Shown: positions 24,556 through 35,000 of the stretch, piece by piece
Layout: every line of letters begins with the position of its first letter
Position numbering within the stretch: position 1 is the stretch's first letter
Source: Manihot esculenta
Lineage: Eukaryota; Streptophyta; Magnoliopsida; Malpighiales; Euphorbiaceae
Direction: 5' to 3'
DNA length: 64,000 nucleotides
NCBI RefSeq assembly: GCF_001659605.2
Contig: NC_035174.2
Span: 8,924,402 to 8,988,401, forward strand
Translations under genes and position numbers: made by a program
The notes under the pieces: generated by a model
Databases searched by the model: none
The model's input: the letters and a program-made list of their open reading frames with translations, nothing else
Told to the model about the DNA's origin: nothing

Positions 24556-25354
24556 CTGCAACTGGAAGGTCAGGATCACAGCCCAAAGCATGAGGCCGGT
24601 CTGGGCAGAAACACCTAAAAAGGTAATTGATGCTATTAAACCCACATTTGCCTCCACTACTTTCGCATATGCTGCAATGACTAGCTGTCCATTTCAACAC
24701 GAACCCTCTTTCTACCATCCTCTCAATTCCTTCATTTTCTCCTCTTCGAACATCCACAGGCACCGCCAATTCTTCTTCACACACCTCTGATGCACTACCC
24801 AGTAGAGGATCCCCATCAAATATCGACAAAATTGGACCAGTAGTTTCAGTTTCTGTTTCACCAGAACAATTAACCTTGTACTTCAGAAGTGTACTGTTAC
24901 TACCACCAAGTAGTGTTGAATTGCAACGAGAGAACAAGATGAGTTCTGTCTGGTTTGAAAGTAGATTGAACCGGTCATCGGGTAGCGATGTGTTCTTCAA
25001 TAGATGAGGAACACAAGCGTTGCTTGTATTTAAAAACGCAGCGTTTGAAACACGAAGAGTCTGGTTTATGTAGTCGATTTGGTGGATAATATAACTATCA
25101 TCTCGTAATCTGAGAACTGGACGGCTATTATGACAAAAGAGATTGAATCCAGGGTAACCACAGAAAGATTCTTGCTGGTCTTGAATGTAGAATGGGAAGG
25201 ATATAATTTGGCCATCGCCACAAGTTCCGGTGACGCTGCAACTTAAGAACTGAGGATCTACATATACACATATGGCCTTACTGGCTAAGAGAAGGAAAGT
25301 GATTGTAAATAGATGAATGAATGGAGAGAAGGACATTAACAAGTTTTGGTTCAT
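24556..25354 (-). CDS. Orphan LRK10L2-type ectodomain exon (E3)
   Basis: Runs from the ATG at 25354 (MNQNLL) to a donor at 24556/24555 in family phase. It encodes a signal peptide, an intact GUB_WAK domain and an intact WAK_assoc domain (GGKCGFN, FRCFC). If unspliced it stops at 24467. The next exons downstream belong to the pseudogene at 21519-24178, so E3 could be spliced past the broken ectodomain onto that small exon and kinase, but that kinase is frameshifted. It is nearly identical to E1 (17106-17907). Its 5' flank (25355-25615) is instead nearly identical to the flank of the pseudogene (24179-24420). So this exon looks like a mosaic of two paralogues or the parent of both. Confidence 0.7.
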
Positions 25355-25615
25355 TTTGGGAATGTTCACTACAGAGGAGGAAGATAGAGAGGATATTTTT
25401 ATTACGTTTAGAGGGGAGTAGAGGACGATATGGTCGTCGGGTGAGCGGAGACGTGAGATTGACTTTGGTAACAAAGAGCAACAAGTTGATTGAAATATTT
25501 GTCTCTCAATTAATCACAAAAATATTGAAGTCGACCCAAAGTCATTTCACCTATTTCCAGTTATATCTTTACACTTTAGCTGGTTAGTTGCTAACGTGGA
25601 CTGCTTTGTGGTTTA
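25355..25615 (-). repeat. Duplicated 5' flank, copy upstream of E3
   Basis: Counterpart of 24179-24420. Presumably promoter and 5' leader of the duplicated receptor genes. The similarity stops at about 25620 after tttaaactcat. Confidence 0.75.
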
Positions 25616-25925
25616 AACTCATAATCTCTCTTTTCCACGTAGATCGTGGAAATTATAGCGCCGTTGTTCTATACAGAAAAGATACATAAAATAACAAATT
25701 AATAAATCTTTACTTATCTAAACAGTGTAAAGGAAATTAGAGAGAGAAAAGTAAAGTTCTGTTTTTTCCTTAATTTTTTTTTTTTCCTTCGCCTAAAGTT
25801 ATCCAAACTGAGCATTAAGTCTCTTCATCTGTTTTCCTCCTAGCATTTTCCTTCACTGTTCAAACCAAAACAGAAACCCAAATCTTGTATCATCTTTATC
25901 TGAATATCTGTCAAGTGAGCTGAGG

Positions 25926-26154
25926 ATGAGTGGAGATGGCGATGACTGGGAGCTCCGGCATGATAATGACGGCTTTATCTATAAGATCCTCAAGCGCCAG
26001 CCCGCAGTTGCTCAATCTCTTCTCTAGGACCCCATGGCCAAAAGAGGTATCAGAGACAACAGAAGAGAAAGATCTTTTTAAAGTTAAAAAGTCGTTGGGA
26101 TTTTTTGTCGAACAGTTTGTATGCAACACAAAAAAGAGCAAATCAACAAATTGA
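25926..26154 (+). pseudogene. Possible gene fragment, unknown family
   Basis: An ATG at 25926 opens 33 codons rich in charged residues (GDGDDWELRHDNDGFIYK) ending in TAG at 26025. In-frame residues continue after the stop, and a further Lys-rich stretch (EEKDLFKVKK) lies in another frame to 26154. The WEL..DGF.YK look is protein-like rather than random, and GC content is higher than the flanks. I do not recognise the family with certainty. It may be the first exon of a decayed gene. The overlapping opposite-strand frame (25911-26345) looks like its shadow. Confidence 0.3.
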
Positions 26155-26349
26155 ATTGCAAACGATATGGCATGATGTGTGCACAACGAAGTCGTCTTCT
26201 TTGGAATGACATTTGACGGCCTTGGAAGGATCCGAGAGTGCTTCTGGGTCACTAACCGACGTACTCCTTTCCTAGGCAATGTGGGTTCTTGAAAATTGTT
26301 ATTTTTTTCTGATATGCAACGAAAATGCATTTCACAAATTGTCAATTGT

Positions 26350-29200
26350 CAATAAAATAAATCAACTAATTAAAATTACCCAAAATATTTGACAAGTTGG
26401 GATTTTTATGCGGCTTTAAAATTGATAAATTTGGTAGAATTTTGAAGAATAATAAATAGATCATTAAAAATTATCCTATGCATGAGCTGCTGCTTACGAC
26501 GCCGTTGCAGCATGTGCGGCCGTTATTGTTGGGTTAGGTATACTAGTATATTTAGAAAGATCCGGTAATTGTTGATGCTTAAGTGAGAGAGAGAATGAAA
26601 AATGAAATTACTAGTCCATACTCCTGAACTAAATGATTAAAGAGGAATATGTACAAGAAAAAAAGAAAACTTCAATTATTTTAATTATTGATAAAAAATA
26701 TTTTTCTATTCAAATAAAAAATTAAAAAATTAAGCTATTTCTTTTTTAAAAAAAATCATTTTACACTCTTTAACATCCTTACTAAAAGATATATATATAT
26801 TTTATTTTTAAAATTAAAATCAAAAAATATTTTCTAAATATAAATTATTTTTTAAATAATTTAAGATTTAAATTTAATTATCAAATGCACATGAGATGAT
26901 TTAATGTGGATATAATTAAAATTAATAAGAAAGTGTGGAGAAATGAAAAATAATACTATTCTGTTGTATAATCCAATTATAGAAGTTCACATCACTCCCC
27001 ATAGTAATAAAATAAAACCAAGGCTCCATTTGAAGGTCCATTTATAGTTCTGTTTTTAGCCCATAACAAACAACACAAAGGGACCAAGTCCCAATCAAGG
27101 CCCATCACTTTAAAAAAAAATTCTTATTTTTTTATGATATGAAAAACTTTATTAATTTAAAAAATATTAAATTTTTTAAAATATTTTATTATTTAATCTA
27201 TAAAATATAAAAAAATTTATTAATTTATGTATCAGTTTTATAATAATATCTACTAATTAATTTTTATTGAAGATAATAGAGATTTTTTTATACTGTTTAA
27301 TGGATAAATTAATTAATATATTTTTTAAATTTTAAAATATATTTTAAAGTATTTTTAAAATTGAGAAATTAATGAATAAGTTTTTATATATTAAACAAAA
27401 AGCAATGTTTTCAAAATAAAATCAGTGTAAACCTAAAATTTAGAATGGGCAATCCTAGCAAAAAAGTAAGGAACAGGAACAGAAATTAAGATTATGATAG
27501 AAGATCATTTTGCTTTTCTTTTTAGTGAATTATGCTTCAATTGCCTTTCAGGATAATGCCAATTCAGTTGCTTTGTGGTAAGGCTCTTCCCTTTCATTCC
27601 CCACCCATAATTTTTTAAACTTATTTTTAAAGGAAAAAAAAAAAAAAAAAGTATGAGAGAGAAAAGAACTTCTTTTCCAACTACCAACTCCATCTGTAGC
27701 TAGAGTGGTTGTAGGGCAATTTACACGTTGCCTTTGCTGCTCATCACACATTTTATCCAAAAAAAAATGTATGGCGAAGCCTAGCTTAAATTTATTTCTA
27801 AATTTTCATTAAAATATCAAATACAATCATCATTATCATAATTTAAAAATGTGAATTATGATTTCGTCAGTTTATTTTATTTTAATCTTATTTAATTTTT
27901 TAATAATATTTTAAAATAATAAATTTAAATTAAAAGATGAAATTTGATATTTATATGTCCTTTTAACCATATAAATTTCTGATAGAAAATTTCTCTCAAT
28001 TTTCACTTTAATGTATGAGTTTGTGTTACTTTTGTAAGCTTTATCTCCCATCATATCTTATTAAAATTTAAACTTATTTGCACGAAAGGATTTTAAAATT
28101 AAAAAAAAAAAAAGAAAAAAGACCTTGATCGGAATAGCGAGCAAATTTTACAATTCTACATTTCAGGTCAAAGTGGAAAAACACTTTCCCTGAGATTTTT
28201 GTCCTCATTTTCTCTGAGCGTAGATTGTCACATTCCATTGATTTCTTTTAGTTATAACGATGGTTTGTGGAGGGTATTTTTTTACTGTATTTTTACTTTG
28301 TCTTCTTTCTTATTGGTAGAGTAATTATATAAATGATTTTGTTCCAAATTTTCTTTATGTATAATTTTCTTTTATTTTTATAAATATATATACCTGTATT
28401 GTTTGTTGTTGTCCTAGAAAATTTTTAGTACGAACTTTTATTTTGTAGAAAATAGTATTTTATATAAAAATTATTTTAAAAAAAAATTATTCTCAATTAT
28501 GTAACTGTTGTATGAAAGAATATTATAAAATTTATATATAAAAACTATGGTAAGATTAGTAAGATTTTTTTTAATGCTAAAAATAACTCAATTTAAAAAA
28601 AAATAATTTGACTTTCCCTTAATTTATAATATATATTTTTTAAATTTTTTTAAATGCATTAAATATAAAAAATATATTTAAAAAAAAATAATTTGTTGTG
28701 AAATAAACGAGCCTAAAAAAGCTAATGTAGCCACACTATTTATCTGCAACATAAAAAAAAAAGTATTAAGAAAGATAACATCACATTACAAAAACATAAT
28801 AGTTCTTAAAGAAGTCCTCAACCCATCAAATTGGTTACTTATCAAATAAAATCATAAGCTATTTACTACTCTGGCCCTTATAGGTAGAGGGAAATCCAAT
28901 ATGAACTAGGAAAGAGCCAAATTCCTTTGCACAGAGTGGTAGAAGGACAAAGAAAGGTTCACCGATAATAAGAAACAAGGATTATGCTCTAGCTAAACAC
29001 AAAAGAAACTAGAGAATATGTCTTGCTCCAGAAAATAAAGAGGGAAGCCCTTACTTGGGTGATCAAATTCTACCTTCAAGAGCTTGCCCTCTGCACCACC
29101 CCAAGAATAGAATAAGTAAACTGAAATAGACACTTTCTTGGGCTTTATTATCTAAAGTCAAAGGGCAAAGTTGAAAATTAAAAGGGTAAAAAAAAAAGAA
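26350..29200. other. Gene-poor AT-rich spacer
   Basis: No supported gene. Long A and T runs, a short GC-richer patch at 26.48-26.55 kb, and non-repetitive text at 28.8-29.15 kb without reading frames. Confidence 0.6.
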
Positions 29201-30286
29201 TGGTAAACTGCAATTTAATCTCTCTAATTTAGTGAAATATAACCTTTCATCCTCTGTTTTAAAAAATCGTCAATTTAGTCACTGTGATTTTTAAAAACTA
29301 TGCATTAGTTCCTCCCGTTAGATTTTCAGTTAAGTCACTGTTAATTTTAGTTAAAAGACTAAAATACCAATAACAACTTCTTCTCTAATACTTTCGATGA
29401 CTTTGTATATTTTCTTTCTTTTTTCATCTCTTTCTCTTTGTTGTCATGCAAACATTTGGGGCAAAAGAAGATTAGAAAGAGAAAGCAGCAGAAGAAGCTC
29501 GTGAGCATCTCGAGACTCCAGAGAGTGGTCTTCAGAGGAAGCATTTCTTTGGAAGTGAAGATAAATTTTGTGGAAATTGCAACAGGCTGAATTGGAATAT
29601 AGGCTCGTATTGTTGAGAAAATAACAGATGTGAACCTGATTAATGCAGAGCCATGCCTTTGGTTGATGCTTGGTTTGCAAAGTTCTTGGAACTTCCAGCT
29701 ATTAAAGAAAGTGTGCCTCCACGGAAAAAATTGCTAGAGCACTACAGGGGGCATCCGCAGGATATTGACGTCTGCAACAACTTGAAACCTTTATCAGCAG
29801 TTGAAGCTGCACTAGTCTTGGTTGGCTGTCTGCATATTATGATAATTAAGAATCCTGAGTGTATTAAATAATGGAATCTAACCACTAGCACTCCTCATGT
29901 CTAACATGTTTGTCAGGAAACAAGTATAACCAACACATCATAATGAGTGGGAAATGTATTAGTATAATGGGTTTGGCATATAAGAGGTGACCCTTTCAAT
30001 TATGTATCACGAGCTTCTTCTGCCCCAAATGTTTACATGACAAGAGAGAGAAAGAGATGGAAAAAGAAAGAAAATATACAGAGTCGTCGAAAGTATTAGA
30101 GAAGAAACCGTTATGGGTATTTTAGTTTTTTAACTAAAATTAACGGTGACTTAATTGAAAATCTAACGGGAAGGACAAATGGCATAGTTTTTAAAAATTA
30201 CGGTGATTAAATCGATGATTTTTTAAAACAGATGGACGAAAGATTATATTTCACTAAATTAGAGGGACTAAATTATAGTTTATCCA
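29201..30286. mobile_element. DNA element with long terminal inverted repeats and internal cargo (MULE-like, non-autonomous)
   Basis: The left arm (29201 to about 29503) and the reverse complement of the right arm (30286 to about 30007) match over nearly 300 bp, starting tggtaaactgcaattta versus tggataaactataattta and ending gaagaagctcgtga. The left arm carries about 25 extra bases near 29467-29491. The inner 500 bp is not repeated and holds one short open frame. Long inverted repeats with unrelated internal sequence fit a non-autonomous Mutator-like element that picked up host DNA. A flanking duplicate is hard to judge because both sides are A-rich (aaaaaagaa on the left, aaaaagaaa on the right). 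No transposase is present. Confidence 0.75.
29653..29871 (+). pseudogene. Open frame inside the inverted-repeat element, origin unknown
   Basis: 72 codons (MPLVDAWFAKFLELPAIKE...) ending TAA at 29869-29871, in the unique centre of the element. The composition is protein-like, with normal amino-acid use and GC above the flanks. Upstream, codons in other frames also look coding (29500-29590). This suggests a piece of a host gene, perhaps joined exons, captured by the element. I do not recognise the source protein. There is no evidence that it is expressed. Confidence 0.3.
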
Positions 30287-30289
30287 AAA

Positions 30290-31640
30290 AAGAAAAAAAT
30301 AAAAATAAAAATAAACTCTTTTTTCTTTATTTTGGAAGAGAAAAAAAAAATTCTTTCTATCTATATTATTTTTGTAGTAAAATATGAATTACTTAATTGA
30401 ATTTGTATCCGATTTTATAATTTCAATTGCTTGGGAAAGAAACCTTCAATTTTTAACTTTCCTTCCACTTTGTTCAGCCAAATACAAGTGGAAAAAGAAA
30501 ATCTCCAAACATGGAATGGAATAAGGGAAAAAAAATGCCGCCATTTTTTATTAGTAATAAAATTTATTAATTAATTTTTTAAAATTCATAATTGAGAAAT
30601 ATGAATCTCGACTATTATGAAAAAAAAAAAAAGAATTTGGAGAGAATACAATGGAAATAAGCTATGGCTTATAAACAAGAGTAGTTTCAATTTTGAAACC
30701 CTAATAGACAGCACTACACAATGATCGATTGTTTTTGTGACGGCACTAAACACACATACAAGGCAAGTCTAACAGATTAATAAAGGGCATAAATTGGCTA
30801 TAGCAACACCCTTGTGAGAAGCGTTGGAGGAAAAATGGAAACCATAATAGAAAACTAGGTTAGTATATGTCAGGAGTCGGAGGAGGTATAACTCTTTAGC
30901 ATTGCATGCATGCCTTACGAGATCATCGTAAATCCTAGCAAACTAATTTATCAGTTGTATATAGATGAATGAGAATATTTAGGTTTAATGATGACCACTA
31001 GATTTCTCCATTCCGGTTAAGGATCAGGCCCGCGGTAATGGCTCATCAATATTCATTGTACATGTAAAAACACAAAAATTACGAATAAGACTAATTAAAA
31101 ACTAATGCAATTAATACAATATAAAAAATCAACTCAATCGCTTAGAAAACTAATTATTATATTAAGCACAAATTATATGTTTTATATAAATATATTATAA
31201 ATTTTACACTTTAAATTCGTATAGATTTGATTATATTGATTCTTTCTGATCAAAATCTGTCTTATTTAGCAAATAAATCGTTTTATTGAACTCACTAGGA
31301 TTTTTTTTCCAACGGTTAAAAAAAATGTATTACGCTAACTTTTCTGTTCAATTACACCCTCGCCTTCATCCATAATTATTATGTAATCCGGGGGCCACGT
31401 CGTCTTTTCAAGAGAAGACATGCGTACCATATTGTCAAATATGGGCAGGCCAAAATTTCGCAATTTATTAAACAAATAATATATTTATCCTTTTTCCTAT
31501 TTTTTTTTAGCATATCCTTTTTCCTTTTTTTTAGCACGTCCTTTTTCCTTATTTAAATTACAGAAAATTTAAAAAATAAAATAAATAAACTTTTTAAGCT
31601 TCTGCCTTGCTTTTTTAGCATCTCCCCTGTCGTAGCTTTG
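30290..31640. other. Spacer and upstream region of the DUF789 gene
   Basis: No gene found. It includes the LTR fragment described separately. From about 31640 the sequence becomes pyrimidine-rich and looks like promoter and 5' leader of the DUF789 gene. A possible leader intron would run from about 31958 (CAG|GTGCC) to a site just before the ATG at 32007. Confidence 0.5.
30989..31050 (+). repeat. Short LTR fragment related to the gypsy LTR
   Basis: tgatgaccactagatttctcc at 30989-31009 is the outer LTR edge of the element at 1-5452 with three changes, and the next 40 or so bases (ccggtt..ggatcaggcccgcgg) resemble the solo LTR at 44574. Similarity is lost by about 31050, so the rest of the LTR is deleted. 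Confidence 0.5.
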
Positions 31641-32006
31641 TTTGTCTTCAAATCTCTCTCTGACTTTTTATTTACTATTGTGCCCCTCCCTCTTTCTTTC
31701 TTCCCGCATTAGAGATCCATAGTCTCCAATAAGGGTTTTAATAACACCATTCTCTCCGGTCGTCTTCTCCGATCCGATTCTCTTCTTCAGCTGCCTGTCA
31801 TTGCTTTGTACTCTCTGCAGAGAAATTGATCGTTTCATAGTAGTTCGTTTCCATCGTCAATTGCCAATCCACTAACCACTGGCATTTCATTTCGTTGACT
31901 TTGAATCTCGGCGTTCAGAGGATTTAACCGGAGTATAATAATTTAATATAGGATTCAGGTGCCCCTTACTTTTTTTTTAAATTAATTTGGGGGATTAGGT
32001 GGAGAA

Positions 32007-35000
32007 ATGTTGGGGGCTGGATTGCAGTTTACTACGGGAGGTCGCAGGGAGGATAGGTTTAACCACCCGGCGAAGTCTCGTAGTTTACACCAGAATCGAC
32101 ATAATGATCAACTGCGCAGAGCTAGGAGTGATGTCTCTGCGAGTCAATCGCCTTTGGTCAAGGAAAAAGTAGATAAACAGGCGGATAAAGAATCCGATAA
32201 CCGGAATGTTCTGGAGGAATCTCCCAAGCCAGTTTCGGTGCCGGCCTTAGAACCTGTCGTTTCTCCGTTGAGTAATTTGGAGCGGTTTTTGGAGTCTATC
32301 ACTCCATCTGTGCCTGCTCAGTACTTATCTAAGGTTTTTAGCTTTCGATTGTCTCCTCTCTTACTGCTTCTTCTTCTTATTCTTCTGGGGAAACTTGTGG
32401 TGCTCTAGTCGGCCAGAAACTGAGAAAAATAATACACAAGATTTATTATTATTTTGCATTCTCATATTGATTACCCCATTGTTCTCCTTAATGACTACAT
32501 GGAAATATATAGCATTTTACATCGAGTTCTAAGTGATGTCTTTGTACTCGATGATCCTAGTTTGACTAGCTTGTTTTCATATTTTTGAGTGAAGCGTCTT
32601 TATATTCTCTCGTTGATCTATAAGAACAACAGAAATTTGGATAGTTTGTTTGAAACTAACTGCATTAAGTTTGATGGGCAGACCACAATGCGGGGCTGGA
32701 GGACTTGCGATGTGGAATTTCAGCCATACTTTGTACTCGGGGACTTGTGGGAGTCTTTCAAGGAATGGAGTGCTTACGGTGCTGGAGTACCTGTACTTTT
32801 GAATGACAGCGATTCTGTTGTTCAGTATTATGTCCCATATCTGTCCGGTATTCAAATATACGCAGAGTCAAGGAAGACGTGTTTGAAATCGAGGTGAATA
32901 AACCCGTCTGTTAAATTTTGTTTTTCAATGTGTTAGAACTTGTTAAAGTGGGCGAGTAATTGTTAACTAGTCATTACATTTCATTTGTGGCGCACTGTCA
33001 TTTCGTTCTTCTTTGCATTCTATGCATTGGGTATATGTTATTATTAGTTTACTGGGTTTTGAACATGATAATTTTCTAATCATTGAAACTTTTCCCTTAT
33101 TCTTGGGGGCTTGGTTTTTTTAATATACTATTCTCTCTGGATTCCATATGTGCTGGAGCATGGTTTTAAATAACTGGGTTTTGGGACAGTTATCCTTTAT
33201 GGTTATCCGTTATCCTGTTATACAACGGGCTAACAGGCCCGGTTGTTAGGTAACGGGTTTTGGGACCGTTATTCGTTATCCGATATCCTGCTATACAACG
33301 GCCTCTTTGAAGACCTAACTGTAATGGCCGGTATCCTGCTATACAACGGCCTCTTTGAAGACCTAACTGTAATGGCCTTTACTAATAATTAAAATTCTTT
33401 TATATCCTTTATCTTCTACTCCTGGTCTCGTTTTTATTAGTTTCTACACTTTTCGACTGCTTCAAAAACTATATTTTTAAAGTTTTCTCTTCCATTTCTC
33501 TTTCAAATTTCAATATTCTCTGCATATTTTTCGTATAAACTTAGATCCATTATACACTACTCTATTTTCATGCTTATTTCTTCTAAAAAGTTAGTTAAAT
33601 TTTATCTATTTTAATTTTTAATTGTTGTTTTTTTTTCCTTTTTTTTGTATGTTCTTGTGGATTAAAGTGCTAGTTTTGAGTTAAAATTGTATTTTGAGCT
33701 ATTAGTTTACTCGATCTATAAAGATTATGTTGATTTTTCTTATTTTAAACTATATGATGTTTAACTTAAGTTAAATAATCTATATTTTATGTATTTATAT
33801 TTATTATGCATTTGTATATATTGTTTTGAATTAAATCTAATCAATATCATTTTATTTATGAACTTTACAAATTTTTTTAAAAATTTGCATAATGCCAAGC
33901 CGTTATTGTTACGTTAGTCTGTTTCCGTTACCCGCGACCACGACCGCGAACGTGGCCGCAACCATGATTTAAAACCATGGTGCTGTGAAATAGTTTGTGT
34001 TTTTGTTTTTTTTAATATTTTCTTATATAGGTAATCCGTGCTCACACAGGTGACTTGGTATATTTTTTTATTCTAAGCGGAAAACTTCATCTCAAAAGAA
34101 CATGAATAGGCTATTTGAGTGATGAGATTGAATCCAGCGCATGATGGATTGGTTAAATTTTGTATATAAGAAAAGTGCTTGATGTTTTGAAGATTTGATA
34201 ATATGCTTGTATTATTCATTCCTGTTCAACAAACTGCTCAAGTCATTATCAGAGGAGGTCAAGCTGAAAGAATTTGTTATTAGTTTTGGTACTTGAGAAA
34301 CTTGTATATGGAAGAATTCTTGATACATGCAATTTGAATTTGAACCTGCCATATGACAGCTCAATTTGAATTTGTACGTTGAATAAGTATTTTGCCAAAA
34401 TGGGCCCTTTTTATGCGATCATTATGTACAGACCATTATGCCTTCAAGGTTTAAAGCCCAAAAACTTATGCAATTAGTTTTGCATAAGTTGCTTGTGCAA
34501 TTATCTCTTGTAACTTAAGAGAAATAACTTGATTGTTGTTGCCAAAAGCAATATCAAATTTACGTTATATCTTTGTTAGGTGCTTCTTTTAGGATGTAAT
34601 TAATGTATCTCTATATTTTAACTCATAGATTTCTTTTAACCGTATTCATAGAATCATGATTTCTTTTGATGTGAGAATGGTAGATTTTGTGTTTTCACTT
34701 TGAACTTGACTAAATTGTAACTTTTGATTTGGTGCATTTTATTCATTTCTTGTGAAAGTTATGTATGCTATAATTGCCATGCTTATTACAATATGCTGTG
34801 ATGTGGACTATAATTTTAATGGTGGCTGATGCTGTGATTTATAACTGTGGATGGTACACAGGCATGATAAACTGTTAGTTATTTAAGGTTTATCGAAGAG
34901 GTGCTTTCTGTTAAGGGTTCTTAACTTCTTATCTAGCAATTCTCTGGCCAAACTTGCTGCTGAAACTGTTCCCATTTTTTTACAATTGCATTTAAGAAAT

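Noticed and set aside
25911..26345. 144-codon minus-strand frame
   Set aside because: No domain, no splice links and no promoter logic; the opposite strand has the more protein-like text. Probably chance.
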